Source: Chryseobacterium sp.
GTDB lineage: Bacteria; Bacteroidota; Bacteroidia; Flavobacteriales; Weeksellaceae
Assembly: GCA_031286615.1 (NCBI GenBank)
Contig: JAITUA010000015.1
Location: 496,001 to 560,000, forward strand
Direction of reading: 5' to 3'
DNA length: 64,000 nt
Of the stretch, positions 1-9,289 are shown one piece after another. Made by a program: the position numbers and the translations under genes. How positions within the stretch are numbered: the first letter of the stretch is position 1; each line of letters opens with the position of its first letter. The notes under the pieces are model-generated. The model was not told where the DNA came from. It searched no databases and saw only the letters and a list, made by a program, of their open reading frames with translations.

Positions 1-1383
1 ACGGAATTGTCTGAAATAGATGAAGCTATTGAAGCTGCCGTAGAAGCCTTCAAAATATGGAAAGAAGTTGCCACTCCTGAAAGAGCAAGATTATTTCTGA
101 AATACCAGAATCTTTTAAAAGAACATCAAAAAGAAATTGCAGAAATTCTCTCTAAGGAAAACGGAAAGACCTTTGCAGATGCTATGGGAGACGTTTGGCG
201 CGGTATAGAAGTAGTAGAACATGCCTGTAATATTCCGACTCTGATGATGGGGGAAACAGTAGAAAACGTAGCAAGAGGAGTAGACACTTACAGTTACATT
301 CAGCCTCTTGGGGTCTGTGCAGGAATTACTCCTTTTAACTTCCCGGCCATGATTCCTTTGTGGATGTTTCCTATGGCGATAGCATGCGGTAATACCTTTA
401 TTTTAAAACCTTCCGAGCAGACTCCTATGACCTCTATGAAAATGGCAGAGCTGTTTTTGGAGGCAGGCTTTCCTAAAGGTGTTTTAAATATTGTTCATGG
501 TACCAAAGATCAGGTAAACCATATTTTGAATCATGCTGATATCAGAGCTATTTCATTTGTAGGCTCTGTACCGGTTGCAGAACATGTTTACCGTACCGGA
601 ACCGATAATCTGAAAAGAGTTCAGGCTTTTGGCGGAGCTAAAAATCATATGGTGGTCATGCCGGATGCGAATAAAAGTCAGGTAATCAATAATTTGGTGG
701 GAGCTTCCTGTGGTGCTGCCGGCCAGCGTTGTATGGCGATCAGTGTTGCAGTATTGGTAGGAGAGGCCCAAAACTGGGTAGAAGATATTAAAATGGCTTT
801 AAGTACAATCAAACCAGGAGTTTGGTCTGATGAATCTGCTGCATTTGGTCCGTTAATCAATCAACAATCAAAAGATAAAGTGTTAAGATTGATTAAAAGT
901 GCTTACGATCAGGGAGCAGAAGTTCTGTTAGATGGAAGCAACTGTACCGTAGAAGGCTATGAAAAAGGATATTTTGTAGGACCTACCTTATTTAATAATG
1001 TTTCTGTGGATATGGATATCTACAAAGAGGAAATTTTTGGGCCGGCATTACTATTATTAAAGGCAGAAACCTTAGATGAAGCGATCAGAATTATTAATGA
1101 AAACCCGTACGGAAACGGAACCTCAATTTTTACCAATTCAGGAGCTGCTGCAAGAAAATTCCAGCATGAAATTGAAGTAGGGCAGATTGGAGTTAACCTT
1201 CCGATTCCTGTTCCACTGCCGTTTTTCTCTTTTACAGGATGGAGAAAGTCATTCTTTGGCGATCTGCATTCTTACGGAAAACAAGGGGTTCGTTTCTACA
1301 CCGAAACCAAGACCATTACAGCCCGTTGGTTTGAAGAAGATGTGCCGGGAGGAAGTGTGAACATGACCATCAACTTAAAATAA
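1..1383 (+). CDS. mmsA: Methylmalonate-semialdehyde dehydrogenase (acylating), 5' end cut by window
   Basis: Oxidises methylmalonate/malonate semialdehyde to propionyl-CoA or acetyl-CoA with NAD and CoA, a late step of valine catabolism. The frame is open to base 1, and the 460 visible codons are about 30 short of the usual 490-500, so the true start lies upstream. Visible signatures are the ALDH core, [40 protein letters not shown] (the MMSDH form of the ALDH Glu-region) and the catalytic Cys in GQRCMAIS (visible codon 244). It is the first visible gene of an operon carrying other steps of the same pathway, which supports the call over a generic aldehyde dehydrogenase. Confidence 0.93.
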   Translation, partial: TELSEIDEAIEAAVEAFKIWKEVATPERARLFLKYQNLLKEHQKEIAEILSKENGKTFADAMGDVWRGIEVVEHACNIPTLMMGETVENVARGVDTYSYIQPLGVCAGITPFNFPAMIPLWMFPMAIACGNTFILKPSEQTPMTSMKMAELFLEAGFPKGVLNIVHGTKDQVNHILNHADIRAISFVGSVPVAEHVYRTGTDNLKRVQAFGGAKNHMVVMPDANKSQVINNLVGASCGAAGQRCMAISVAVLVGEAQNWVEDIKMALSTIKPGVWSDESAAFGPLINQQSKDKVLRLIKSAYDQGAEVLLDGSNCTVEGYEKGYFVGPTLFNNVSVDMDIYKEEIFGPALLLLKAETLDEAIRIINENPYGNGTSIFTNSGAAARKFQHEIEVGQIGVNLPIPVPLPFFSFTGWRKSFFGDLHSYGKQGVRFYTETKTITARWFEEDVPGGSVNMTINLK

Positions 1384-1488
1384 GAGAAAGTAGATCATTG
1401 AAAATGATTGAAATGCTCAATGATCCAATTTTTATGTTCGATTATTCATTCTCAATTTTCAATTCAAATAAATTTTCAATTCAATACT

Positions 1489-2649
1489 ATGGAGTTTAAC
1501 CTAAATGAAGATCAGCTGGCATTTCAGGATGCCGCGAGAAAGTTTGCTGAAAAAGAGCTGTTTCCATATGCTTCAGAATGGGATGCTGAAAAGAAGTTTC
1601 CCAAAGAAGCTATTATTAAGGCCGGAGAATTAGGTTTCTGCGGTGTATATACCAGTGAAGAAGCCGGAGGACTGGGATTATCACGGCTGGATGCTGCCAT
1701 TATATTTGAAGAACTGGCAGCAGCATGTCCTTCTACTACGGCCTATATTACCATACACAATATGGTGTCATGGATGACTGATGAATTTGGAAATGATGAA
1801 ATCAGAAAAAACTTATGCCCGGATCTCGCATCAGGTAAACTTTTAGGCTCCTATTGTCTTACCGAACCAGGTTCAGGCTCAGATGCAGCAGGCCTGAAAA
1901 CAACTGCCATAAAAAAAGGAAACAAATATATTATTAATGGAACCAAAGCTTTTATCTCCGGAGCAGGTGAAAGTGATATATTAATTGTAATGGCCCGCAC
2001 GGGGGAATCTGGTACCAAAGGAATCAGTGCATTTGTAGTACATGCCGATACTCCGGGAATCAGTTTTGGAGAAAAAGAAAAAAAACTGGGCTGGAATACG
2101 CAGCCGACACGCTTTGTATTTTTAGATCATGTGGAGGTAGAAGAGAAATATCTTTTAGGTACATTAGGGGAAGGATTTAAAATAGCTCTGAAAGGATTGG
2201 ATGGAGGCCGCATCAATATCGGTACATGTTCTGTAGGAGCAGCACAGGGTGCAATTAATCAGGCTCAGCGCTATATGCATGAAAGGCAGCAGTTCGGGAA
2301 ATCTTTGGCCCAGTTTCAGTCTCTTCAGTTTAAAATTGCTGATATGGTGACAGAATTGGTTGCAGCCCGTCAAATGGTACAGTTGGCAGCATTCAAACTT
2401 GATTCCAAAGATCCCAATGCCACTACTTATTGTGCAATGGCGAAAAGACTGGCTACGGATATGAGTTTTAATATCTGCAACGAGGCCCTTCAGATCTTAG
2501 GAGGCTATGGCTGTACCCAGGATTTTCCGGTTGAAAGGCTGATGCGGGATGCCAGAGTACATCAGGTAGTGGAAGGAACCAATGAAATTATGAAACTTGT
2601 GATTTCAAGAAAGATTCTTGAAGAGGGAGCCACTTTGCAAATACGATGA
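1489..2649 (+). CDS. Acyl-CoA dehydrogenase, probably isobutyryl-CoA dehydrogenase
   Basis: A 386-residue FAD-dependent acyl-CoA dehydrogenase. I start at ATG 1489, where homology begins (MEFNLNEDQLAFQDAARKF). The frame is open further upstream but encodes low-complexity residues from an A/T-rich spacer. Visible motifs are YCLTEPGSGSDAAGLKT (FAD/substrate loop), AAQGAINQAQRYMHERQQFG, and LGGYGCTQDFPVERLMRDA with VVEGTNEI near the C-terminus. The Glu at about 362 is the expected catalytic base. Its place between mmsA and a 3-hydroxyisobutyryl-CoA hydrolase suggests it converts isobutyryl-CoA to methacrylyl-CoA. Short-branched-chain or butyryl specificity cannot be excluded from sequence alone. 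Confidence 0.88.
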   Translation: MEFNLNEDQLAFQDAARKFAEKELFPYASEWDAEKKFPKEAIIKAGELGFCGVYTSEEAGGLGLSRLDAAIIFEELAAACPSTTAYITIHNMVSWMTDEFGNDEIRKNLCPDLASGKLLGSYCLTEPGSGSDAAGLKTTAIKKGNKYIINGTKAFISGAGESDILIVMARTGESGTKGISAFVVHADTPGISFGEKEKKLGWNTQPTRFVFLDHVEVEEKYLLGTLGEGFKIALKGLDGGRINIGTCSVGAAQGAINQAQRYMHERQQFGKSLAQFQSLQFKIADMVTELVAARQMVQLAAFKLDSKDPNATTYCAMAKRLATDMSFNICNEALQILGGYGCTQDFPVERLMRDARVHQVVEGTNEIMKLVISRKILEEGATLQIR

Positions 2650-2677
2650 TAAACAGAGTTTTCATATTTAACTTAGA

Positions 2678-2910
2678 AGCTGTCTAAATTTTAATATTGA
2701 TTATTTTAACCACAAATCGAAGATTCGACGAAGTCAAAAGGCACAAAAGTTTTAAAAACTTAAGGTTTTAGAGCCAGACTGTAGGCATAGTAAGTACACC
2801 TGGGTTTTGTTGTGAACTTTTCTGCAGCATTATTTTAAACTTGCTTGAACTAAAGTGTTTTAAAATAAAAACTTTTGTGTCTTTTGTGGTTGTATAAAGT
2901 TTAGACAACT
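2678..2910. repeat. MITE-like imperfect inverted-repeat element, non-coding
   Basis: A 233-bp spacer element bounded by 11-bp terminal inverted repeats: AGCTGTCTAAA at 2678-2688 and TTTAGACAACT at 2900-2910 (10 of 11 paired). Inside, GGCACAAAAGTTTT at about 2740 is mirrored by AAAACTTTTGTGTC at about 2869, and AACCACAAA by TTTGTGGTT. The two arms therefore fold against each other over much of their length. No ORF is present. This looks like a miniature inverted-repeat or REP-type intergenic element, but no transposase or target duplication was identified. Confidence 0.55.
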
Positions 2911-2959
2911 TTTTAATAATAAATTTCAATTTTCAACTCTCAATTTTTAATTAAATACC

Positions 2960-4057
2960 ATGAGTGTAATTATAACAGAAATAAAAAATAAGGTCGGAAT
3001 TATTACCCTGAATTCTGAGAAAACCCTCAATTCGCTGTCATTGGAAATGATAGAAGAACTGAAAACTGTTTTGGAAGAGTGGAAGACCTCCGAAGAAGTA
3101 GCCTGTATATTCCTTCAGGGAGCTGGCGAAAAAGCATTATGTGCAGGGGGTGATGTGAGAAAATTACATGATGCTATTATTGCACAGCGTGCAATAGACG
3201 GTACAAAAGTTCCACAGGATTGTTTCGACTTCTTTTCAAAAGAATACGAGGTAGACTATGCCATCCATACCTATCCGAAACCTGTCATCGTCTGGGGACA
3301 CGGAATCGTTATGGGAGGTGGAATTGGTCTGATGGTGGGTGCCTCACACCGCATCGTTACAGAAAAAAGTAAGCTGGCAATGCCCGAAATTACAATTGGC
3401 CTGTATCCTGATGTAGGAGGAACCTGGTTTTTGAATAAAATGCCTTCCGCTTATGGAGTTTATTTAGGATTAACAGGCGCAAGATTGGATGGTGCAGATT
3501 GTAAATTCTTAGGATTGGCAGATTATTACATAGAATCCTCTTTAAAAGAAACTATTCTGAATTCCCTTCAGCAGGCAGACTGGAACGGAGCATCTCATAA
3601 AACTGTTTCCAATATCCTGGAAAATATTTCAAAAGAGGTCATTATTCCTCAGTCTCAGGCAGCCTTACATGAGTCTTTTATCAGAAAATTTGAAGGTGTA
3701 GATTCTCTGGAAGACTTCAGAAAAATATTAATCAGCTATAATGATAAAGATGAATGGATCAATAACGGTGTAAAAAGCTTTGAAGCCGGATCTCCAAGTT
3801 CAGCGCACATTATTTTCAGACAACTGAAACAAGGTAAAGATTTAAGCCTTGAAGAGGTTTTTCAATCTGAACTTAATCTATCTTGCCAATGCTGCATTCA
3901 CCCTGATTTTGCAGAAGGAGTAAGAGCATTATTAGTAGACAAAGATATGTCTCCGAAATGGCATCCCGCAATATGGGAAGATATTACAGAAGAATGGATA
4001 GATTCCTACTTTAAAGAACTTAAAATGGAAAATGAAAAATTGGGAATGGAGATTTAA
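2960..4057 (+). CDS. 3-hydroxyisobutyryl-CoA hydrolase (HIBCH-type crotonase)
   Basis: A 365-residue crotonase-fold protein that would hydrolyse 3-hydroxyisobutyryl-CoA to 3-hydroxyisobutyrate, the substrate of the next gene product. It carries the oxyanion-hole segment ALCAGGDVRKL (about 60-69), GIVMGGGIGLMVGASHRI (116-132) and the HIBCH signature PEITIGLYPDVGGTWFL. The Glu at 143 and Asp at 151 keep the spacing of the known catalytic pair. Its length (about 100 residues longer than enoyl-CoA hydratases) and the C-terminal helical extension also fit HIBCH rather than a plain hydratase. Confidence 0.9.
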   Translation: MSVIITEIKNKVGIITLNSEKTLNSLSLEMIEELKTVLEEWKTSEEVACIFLQGAGEKALCAGGDVRKLHDAIIAQRAIDGTKVPQDCFDFFSKEYEVDYAIHTYPKPVIVWGHGIVMGGGIGLMVGASHRIVTEKSKLAMPEITIGLYPDVGGTWFLNKMPSAYGVYLGLTGARLDGADCKFLGLADYYIESSLKETILNSLQQADWNGASHKTVSNILENISKEVIIPQSQAALHESFIRKFEGVDSLEDFRKILISYNDKDEWINNGVKSFEAGSPSSAHIIFRQLKQGKDLSLEEVFQSELNLSCQCCIHPDFAEGVRALLVDKDMSPKWHPAIWEDITEEWIDSYFKELKMENEKLGMEI

Positions 4058-4103
4058 GTACTACGCTTTGAACGCTCAACTCTAAACTTTAAACTAAAAA
4101 ATT

Positions 4104-4988
4104 ATGTCAAATATAGCATTCATAGGATTAGGAAATATGGGTGGGCCAATGGCCGTTAACCTGATCAAAAAAGGCCATCATGTGATGGGCTTTGATCTTT
4201 CAGAAGAAGCTTTGAAAATACTGGTTTCAGAAGGAGGACAGGCTGCCGAATCTGCTGTAGCTGCCTGTAAGGACGCAGATGTTGTGATTTCTATGCTGCC
4301 TTCAGGAAAACATGTAGCTGATCTTTATTCAGAAGAGTTTATAAGCAGTCTGAAACCAAACACATTATTGATTGACAGCAGTACTATTGATGCTGTTACA
4401 GCCCGTACAGTTGCTGAACTTGCTGTTTCAAAAGGCTGCAGAATGATAGATGCACCTGTTTCCGGAGGAACTGCCGGAGCTCAGGCGGGTACATTAACCT
4501 TTATTGTTGGTGGTAAACAGGAAGACTACGAAAAAGCCAGGCCAATACTCAAATGTATGGGGCAAAATATATTTCATGCCGGAGAATCCGGGGCGGGACA
4601 GGTTGCCAAGATCTGTAATAATATGCTGCTGGCCATTCATATGATCGGAACTTCAGAAGCCATCAATCTTGGAGTGAAACATGGTCTTAATCCTCAGATT
4701 TTAAGTGAGATTATGCAGAAGAGTTCCGGAAAAAACTGGTCGCTGGACGTGTATAACCCTTATCCGGGAGTGATGGAAAATGCTCCTGCTTCCCGTAATT
4801 ATTCCGATGGTTTTGCTGTTGACCTGATGACAAAAGATCTGGGGCTTGCTGCAGAAGCAGGTCTGGAAACCAAAACATCCACACCACTCGGTAATACGGC
4901 ATTGAATTTATACAGAATGTGGAGCGAATCAGGAAACGGAAAAACAGACTTTTCAAGTATTATTCAATTTCTAAACAGAGACCTTTAA
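4104..4988 (+). CDS. mmsB: 3-hydroxyisobutyrate dehydrogenase
   Basis: A 294-residue beta-hydroxyacid dehydrogenase that oxidises 3-hydroxyisobutyrate to methylmalonate semialdehyde with NAD, which feeds MmsA. Visible features are the N-terminal Rossmann motif IGLGNMGGPMAVNL (7-20), the substrate-binding segment DAPVSGGTAGAQAGTL (116-131) and the catalytic lysine in GAGQVAKICNNM (Lys169). The end KTDFSSIIQFL is typical of the family. It is separated from the following enoyl-CoA hydratase by only 2 bp, so the two are almost certainly co-transcribed. Confidence 0.95.
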   Translation: MSNIAFIGLGNMGGPMAVNLIKKGHHVMGFDLSEEALKILVSEGGQAAESAVAACKDADVVISMLPSGKHVADLYSEEFISSLKPNTLLIDSSTIDAVTARTVAELAVSKGCRMIDAPVSGGTAGAQAGTLTFIVGGKQEDYEKARPILKCMGQNIFHAGESGAGQVAKICNNMLLAIHMIGTSEAINLGVKHGLNPQILSEIMQKSSGKNWSLDVYNPYPGVMENAPASRNYSDGFAVDLMTKDLGLAAEAGLETKTSTPLGNTALNLYRMWSESGNGKTDFSSIIQFLNRDL

Positions 4989-4990
4989 AA

Positions 4991-5773
4991 ATGACTTTTG
5001 AAACATTACTATATCAACAGAACGGACACATTGGAACGTTAACAATTAATCGTCCGCAGGCCTTAAATTCATTGAATGAACAGGTTTTACAGGAACTTAA
5101 ATCATTTGCCGAACAGATAAAACCAGATAAAAATATCAGAGTATTAATCATTACCGGTTCCGGAGAAAAAGCTTTTGTTGCAGGGGCTGATATTAAAGCA
5201 ATGCAGCAGATGACTCCCGCAGAAGCAGAGGCGTTTTCAATTGCTGCACAGACCGCTTTTAATGCTATTGAAGAACTTCCGTTTGCGGTGATAGCCGCTG
5301 TAAATGGCTTTGCGTTGGGAGGAGGTTGTGAACTGGCATTATCCTGTGATATTATTCTGGCCAGTGGGAAAGCAAAATTTGGACTCCCTGAAGTGACACT
5401 AGGATTATTGCCTTGTTTTGGCGGAACCCAGCGTCTTCCAAGGGCAATTGGATTATACAAAGCAAGGGAAATGGTTTTCTCCGGAGAATTTTATTCCGCG
5501 GAGGCCTGTAAAGACTTTGGTTTTGTCAATCATGTTTTTGCTCCCGAAGAATTACTGAACGAAGCTCAAAAACTGGCAGAAACAATTGCTGCAAGAGGAC
5601 CTGTAGCCGTTGCAAAAGCGAAACAGTCGCTCAATACCGGATTTGAGCTGCATATCACAGACGGATTAAAGCAGGAAGCCGCTCTATTTGGGGAATTGTT
5701 TACCACAGAAGATCACAATGAAGGAATCGGAGCATTCATAGAAAAAAGAAGCCCGGACTTTAAAGGAAACTAA
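4991..5773 (+). CDS. Enoyl-CoA hydratase (crotonase)
   Basis: A 260-residue enoyl-CoA hydratase. The start at ATG 4991 follows the mmsB stop directly and gives the family's normal length. An upstream in-frame start would overlap mmsB. Both catalytic glutamates are visible: Glu114 in GGGCELALSCD and Glu134 in GLPEVTLGLLP, 20 residues apart as in the well-studied hydratases. The oxyanion segment is KAFVAGADI. In this operon it most likely hydrates methacrylyl-CoA to 3-hydroxyisobutyryl-CoA, which completes the route from isobutyryl-CoA to the MmsA product. Broader beta-oxidation use is possible. Confidence 0.92.
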   Translation: MTFETLLYQQNGHIGTLTINRPQALNSLNEQVLQELKSFAEQIKPDKNIRVLIITGSGEKAFVAGADIKAMQQMTPAEAEAFSIAAQTAFNAIEELPFAVIAAVNGFALGGGCELALSCDIILASGKAKFGLPEVTLGLLPCFGGTQRLPRAIGLYKAREMVFSGEFYSAEACKDFGFVNHVFAPEELLNEAQKLAETIAARGPVAVAKAKQSLNTGFELHITDGLKQEAALFGELFTTEDHNEGIGAFIEKRSPDFKGN

Positions 5774-5787
5774 TAAACTGGAAGGCC

Positions 5788-5850
5788 GAGAATTGAAAAT
5801 AATATGCTTTAAATTAAGTATCATCTTCCATTTTCAATTCTCTGTTTTTC
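5788..5850. terminator. Bidirectional terminator between valine operon and lrp-like gene
   Basis: GAGAATTGAAAAT (5788-5800) pairs perfectly with ATTTTCAATTCTC (5830-5842), followed by TGTTTTT. It lies between two convergent genes, so it can serve both strands. Confidence 0.65.
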
Positions 5851-5856
5851 CATTAT

Positions 5857-6318
5857 TTAAATGGTCAGCCCATGATTGTTTTTCACCTCAGCCATGACAA
5901 ATGTACTGTGGGTACTCCCGATAGAATCTACAGATCCCAGTTTGTTAAACACAAAATCCTGGTAATGTTTCATATCCCGTACCTGAACTTTCAGAAGAAA
6001 ATCAAAATCTCCGGAAATATTGTAGCATTCAGCCACTTCTTCAATTTCTAAAATTTCTTTTACAAAATCATAGCCTACAGATCTGTCATGAATTTTCAGC
6101 TTGATCTGGCAAAAAACTGTAAACCCACGGTTGAGCTTTTCAGCATCAAGAACAGCAGCATATCTTTTCACAAATCCTTCCTGTTCCAATCTTTTTACCC
6201 TTTCAAAAACCGGTGAAGTGGAAAGGTTCACTTCCTTTGCAAGTTCTTTAACGGTCAGTTTTGCATTTTTTTGAAGCAGCCTAAGCAGCTGTAGATCCTT
6301 GTCATCAAGTTGTTCCAC
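5857..6318 (-). CDS. Lrp/AsnC family transcriptional regulator
   Basis: A 153-residue regulator. The N-terminal winged helix-turn-helix (about 5-55: LDDKDLQLLRLLQKNAKLTV, then LSTSPVFERVKRLEQEG) is followed by the ligand-sensing RAM/ACT-like domain (about 65-145). Family members bind amino acids and control their metabolism. It converges on the valine-degradation operon and diverges from the metE leader, so regulation of branched-chain degradation (as BkdR does in pseudomonads) or of methionine synthesis are the two obvious hypotheses. No operator was identified. Confidence 0.9.
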   Translation of the reverse strand: MEQLDDKDLQLLRLLQKNAKLTVKELAKEVNLSTSPVFERVKRLEQEGFVKRYAAVLDAEKLNRGFTVFCQIKLKIHDRSVGYDFVKEILEIEEVAECYNISGDFDFLLKVQVRDMKHYQDFVFNKLGSVDSIGSTHSTFVMAEVKNNHGLTI

Positions 6319-6519
6319 AGAATAATATTCTTTTAGATTATAAAAACAATCAAATTTAAAGAATTATATGCTTTTATTAGTGTTTTTAAAAGTTTATTTT
6401 GCTTAATTATTTAGTTTCAATTGTATTTTTATTCTGTATTATTAATTTTACACAAAATTAAAAACTTTTATTGATAGTTATTGCCATCGTTAAAAGCACA
6501 GTTCTTTAGATACTTCATC

Positions 6520-6690
6520 AAACAGGAAAGGTTTTACTTAACGTAGATTAATAGGGAATCGTGTGAGAATCACGAGCTGTCGCGCAACTGTAAGTAATAT
6601 ACCAAAGGTTTCTGTCCTTGCATATCCACTGCCAAAGCGGGAAGGATGACGGAAACTGTTACAAGTCAGGAGACCTGCCTTTACTGAATT
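6520..6690 (+). promoter_or_regulatory. Cobalamin (AdoCbl-type) riboswitch upstream of metE
   Basis: The conserved core is readable in order: GGGAATCGTGTGAGAATCACG, the segment CTGTCGCGCAACTGTAA, CCACTGCCAAAGCGGGAAGG, and the B12 box AAGTCAGGAGACCTGCC at about 6663-6679. AAAGG near 6526 and CCTTT near 6678 can close the P1 helix. Cobalamin would repress the B12-independent methionine synthase encoded downstream. About 190 nt separate the B12 box from the metE start, and I did not find an obvious intrinsic terminator there, so the expression platform is unclear. Confidence 0.93.
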
Positions 6691-6870
6691 GACAATGCTT
6701 TCGCGGTCTGAAGCTTTTGGGTCATACAGATGATATATCGGATGTATACATTTTCTCTGTGAGGAAGTTGTATTGTTTGTTATATCATGATCCCTGAAAT
6801 TTTATCCGTTAAAACATTCCGAAGCATTTTAAAAGGGCTTTACCATTAAGTTTAATTAAAAAGTTTAAAA

Positions 6871-9174
6871 ATGCAAACTCACATTCTGGGCTATCCGCGT
6901 ATTGGTAGCAAAAGAGAACTCAAAAAAGCCTGCGAGCAATATTGGTCAGGTAAAATCCTTTTGGAAGAACTTCTGAATACAGGCAGAACGATCTGTAACC
7001 AAAACTGGAAGATTCAGAAAGAAGCAGGAATAGACCTTATTCCATGTAATGATTTTTCATACTATGATCAGGTATTGGATATGAGCCTTGTGGTGGGAGC
7101 AATTCCTACACGTTATCATGAAGTAGTGCTTAAAAAGAACAACACTGAGCTGGATCTTTACTTCGCTATGGCAAGAGGATACCAGAAAGAAGGATTGGAT
7201 ATCACTGCGATGGAAATGACAAAATGGTTTGATACCAATTATCACTATATCGTTCCCGAGTTTTATAAAAATCAGCAGTTTAAACTGAGTTCAGATAAAA
7301 TTTTCAATGAATTTGCGGGAGCAAAACAGGCGGGAATCAATGCAAAACCGGTAATCATCGGGCTGGTTTCTTATCTGCTGTTAGGAAAAGAAAAAGAAGA
7401 AGGATTTGATAAACTGGATCTGGCTGGAAACCTTCTTTCCGTATATACTGAGATTTTAACCAAACTTCAGGAGCAGGGCGCAGAATGGATTCAGTTTGAT
7501 GAACCTTTCTTAGCATTGGATTTAACAGAAAAAGCCAAAGAAACCTATCATTTTGTTTACACCGAAATAAGAAAACGCTTCCCGAAACTGAAATTTATTG
7601 TGGCTACTTATTTTGAAGGATTAAATGATAACGGATCACTTGCGGCATCACTTCCTGTGAATGTATTGCACCTAGATCTTGTAAGAAACCCGGAACAGTT
7701 GGATGAAATCCTTAAAAGTATTCCGGAAAGCTTAAGCCTTTCATTAGGAGTAGTTGACGGAAGAAATATCTGGAAAAATGATTTTGAAAAATCTTTGTCT
7801 CTCATCAGAAAAGCAGTTGAGAAATTGGGATCTGAAAGGGTTTTAATCGCTCCTTCCTCTTCATTACTTCATTCACCATGTGATCTGGATTTTGAAACCG
7901 CTCTTAATCCGGAAATTAAAAACTGGCTGGCTTTTGCCAAACAAAAAGTGGCAGAAGTGGTAACACTTAAAGAACTGGCATCCGGAACAGGAAATGAACA
8001 GATTCTTACCTCTTTTGAAGAAAATAAAAAAGCAATTGCAAGCAGAAGAACATCCTCGCTTATTCATAATGATGAGGTGAAGCAAAGAGCGAATGCTGTT
8101 ACTGAAAAAGATGCACAAAGGATCAATACCTTCAAAATCCGTAAAGAAGAACAGCAGAAAGTACTGCAGCTTCCCTTATTTCCAACAACAACCATCGGGT
8201 CATTCCCACAGACCACGGAGGTAAGAAGCTGGAGAGCAAAATTCAAGAAAGGAGAACTTACAGCAGAGCAGTATGATACTTTACTGAAAGAAGAAACTCA
8301 GAGAACCATCAACTGGCAGGAAGAAATAGGAATAGATGTATTGGTGCACGGAGAATTTGAGCGTAACGATATGGTGGAATATTTCGGGGAACAGCTGGAA
8401 GGTTTTGTATTTACGAAAAATGGCTGGGTACAAAGCTACGGAAGCCGTTGTGTAAAACCTCCTGTAATCTTTGGTGATGTTTCCCGTCCAACGCCGATGA
8501 CGGTATATTGGTCTCAATATGCACAATCCCAGACTGAAAAATGGGTAAAAGGAATGCTTACAGGTCCCGTTACCATTTTACAATGGTCTTTTGTACGTGA
8601 TGACCAGCCTCGTTCAGAGACCTGTAAACAAATTGCTCTGGCCATCCGTGATGAGGTTGTGGATCTTGAAAAAGCGGGAATAAGAATCATTCAGATTGAT
8701 GAGCCTGCGATAAGAGAAGGGCTTCCATTACGAAAAACAGACTGGCAGAATTATCTGAAATGGGCTGTAGAAGCTTTCAGAATTTCAGCAAGTGGAGTGG
8801 AAGATGCTACACAGATTCATACCCATATGTGCTATTCGGAATTCAATGATATTATTGAAAACATTGCCGATATGGATGCAGATGTGATTACCATAGAATG
8901 TTCCCGTTCTCAGATGGAACTGCTGAATGCTTTTGCAGACTTCAGATATCCGAACGAAATCGGCCCGGGAGTATACGATATTCATTCGCCAAGAGTTCCG
9001 TCCAAAGAAGAAATGATTGAACTGTTAAGAAAAGCCCAGAACGTCATTCCGGCCAATCAGCTTTGGGTAAATCCTGACTGCGGACTGAAAACAAGACACT
9101 GGGAAGAAACAGAAAAAGCTTTGATAGCAATGGTGGCAGCCGCTAAAGAAGCTTCCGTAGAATATGCACTTTAA
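6871..9174 (+). CDS. metE: 5-methyltetrahydropteroyltriglutamate-homocysteine methyltransferase (cobalamin-independent methionine synthase)
   Basis: A 767-residue enzyme, the standard MetE length, that transfers the methyl group of 5-methyl-tetrahydrofolate to homocysteine. The N-terminal duplicated barrel begins ILGYPRIGSKRELKKA. The C-terminal catalytic barrel carries PTTTIGSFPQT, then the zinc ligands His652 and Cys654 in HTHMCYSEF and Cys737 in NPDCGLKTR. It stands alone behind a cobalamin riboswitch, consistent with expression only when B12 is scarce. This implies the organism also has a B12-dependent MetH elsewhere or imports B12 (inference). Confidence 0.98.
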   Translation: MQTHILGYPRIGSKRELKKACEQYWSGKILLEELLNTGRTICNQNWKIQKEAGIDLIPCNDFSYYDQVLDMSLVVGAIPTRYHEVVLKKNNTELDLYFAMARGYQKEGLDITAMEMTKWFDTNYHYIVPEFYKNQQFKLSSDKIFNEFAGAKQAGINAKPVIIGLVSYLLLGKEKEEGFDKLDLAGNLLSVYTEILTKLQEQGAEWIQFDEPFLALDLTEKAKETYHFVYTEIRKRFPKLKFIVATYFEGLNDNGSLAASLPVNVLHLDLVRNPEQLDEILKSIPESLSLSLGVVDGRNIWKNDFEKSLSLIRKAVEKLGSERVLIAPSSSLLHSPCDLDFETALNPEIKNWLAFAKQKVAEVVTLKELASGTGNEQILTSFEENKKAIASRRTSSLIHNDEVKQRANAVTEKDAQRINTFKIRKEEQQKVLQLPLFPTTTIGSFPQTTEVRSWRAKFKKGELTAEQYDTLLKEETQRTINWQEEIGIDVLVHGEFERNDMVEYFGEQLEGFVFTKNGWVQSYGSRCVKPPVIFGDVSRPTPMTVYWSQYAQSQTEKWVKGMLTGPVTILQWSFVRDDQPRSETCKQIALAIRDEVVDLEKAGIRIIQIDEPAIREGLPLRKTDWQNYLKWAVEAFRISASGVEDATQIHTHMCYSEFNDIIENIADMDADVITIECSRSQMELLNAFADFRYPNEIGPGVYDIHSPRVPSKEEMIELLRKAQNVIPANQLWVNPDCGLKTRHWEETEKALIAMVAAAKEASVEYAL

Positions 9175-9205
9175 AAAAACTTTAAAATAATTAGATTCAA
9201 TAATT

Positions 9206-9245
9206 CAGATCGTGTTATGATTTTCATAGCGCGATCTGTTATTTT
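9206..9245. terminator. Intrinsic terminator after metE
   Basis: CAGATCGTGTTAT (9206-9218) pairs with ATAGCGCGATCTG (9226-9238) with G-U wobbles, then TTATTTT. It lies between convergent genes. Confidence 0.75.
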
Positions 9246-9289
9246 GGTGATCCTCGCTTTCAGATACATTTTTTTAGATGAAATCTAAG

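Noticed and set aside
1440-1488. Upstream start at 1408 for the acyl-CoA dehydrogenase
   Set aside because: The extra 27 residues come from low-complexity spacer. The family start matches ATG 1489.
5014-5460. 148-codon minus-strand frame within the enoyl-CoA hydratase gene
   Set aside because: Fully inside a conserved enzyme gene on the other strand, with no family likeness.
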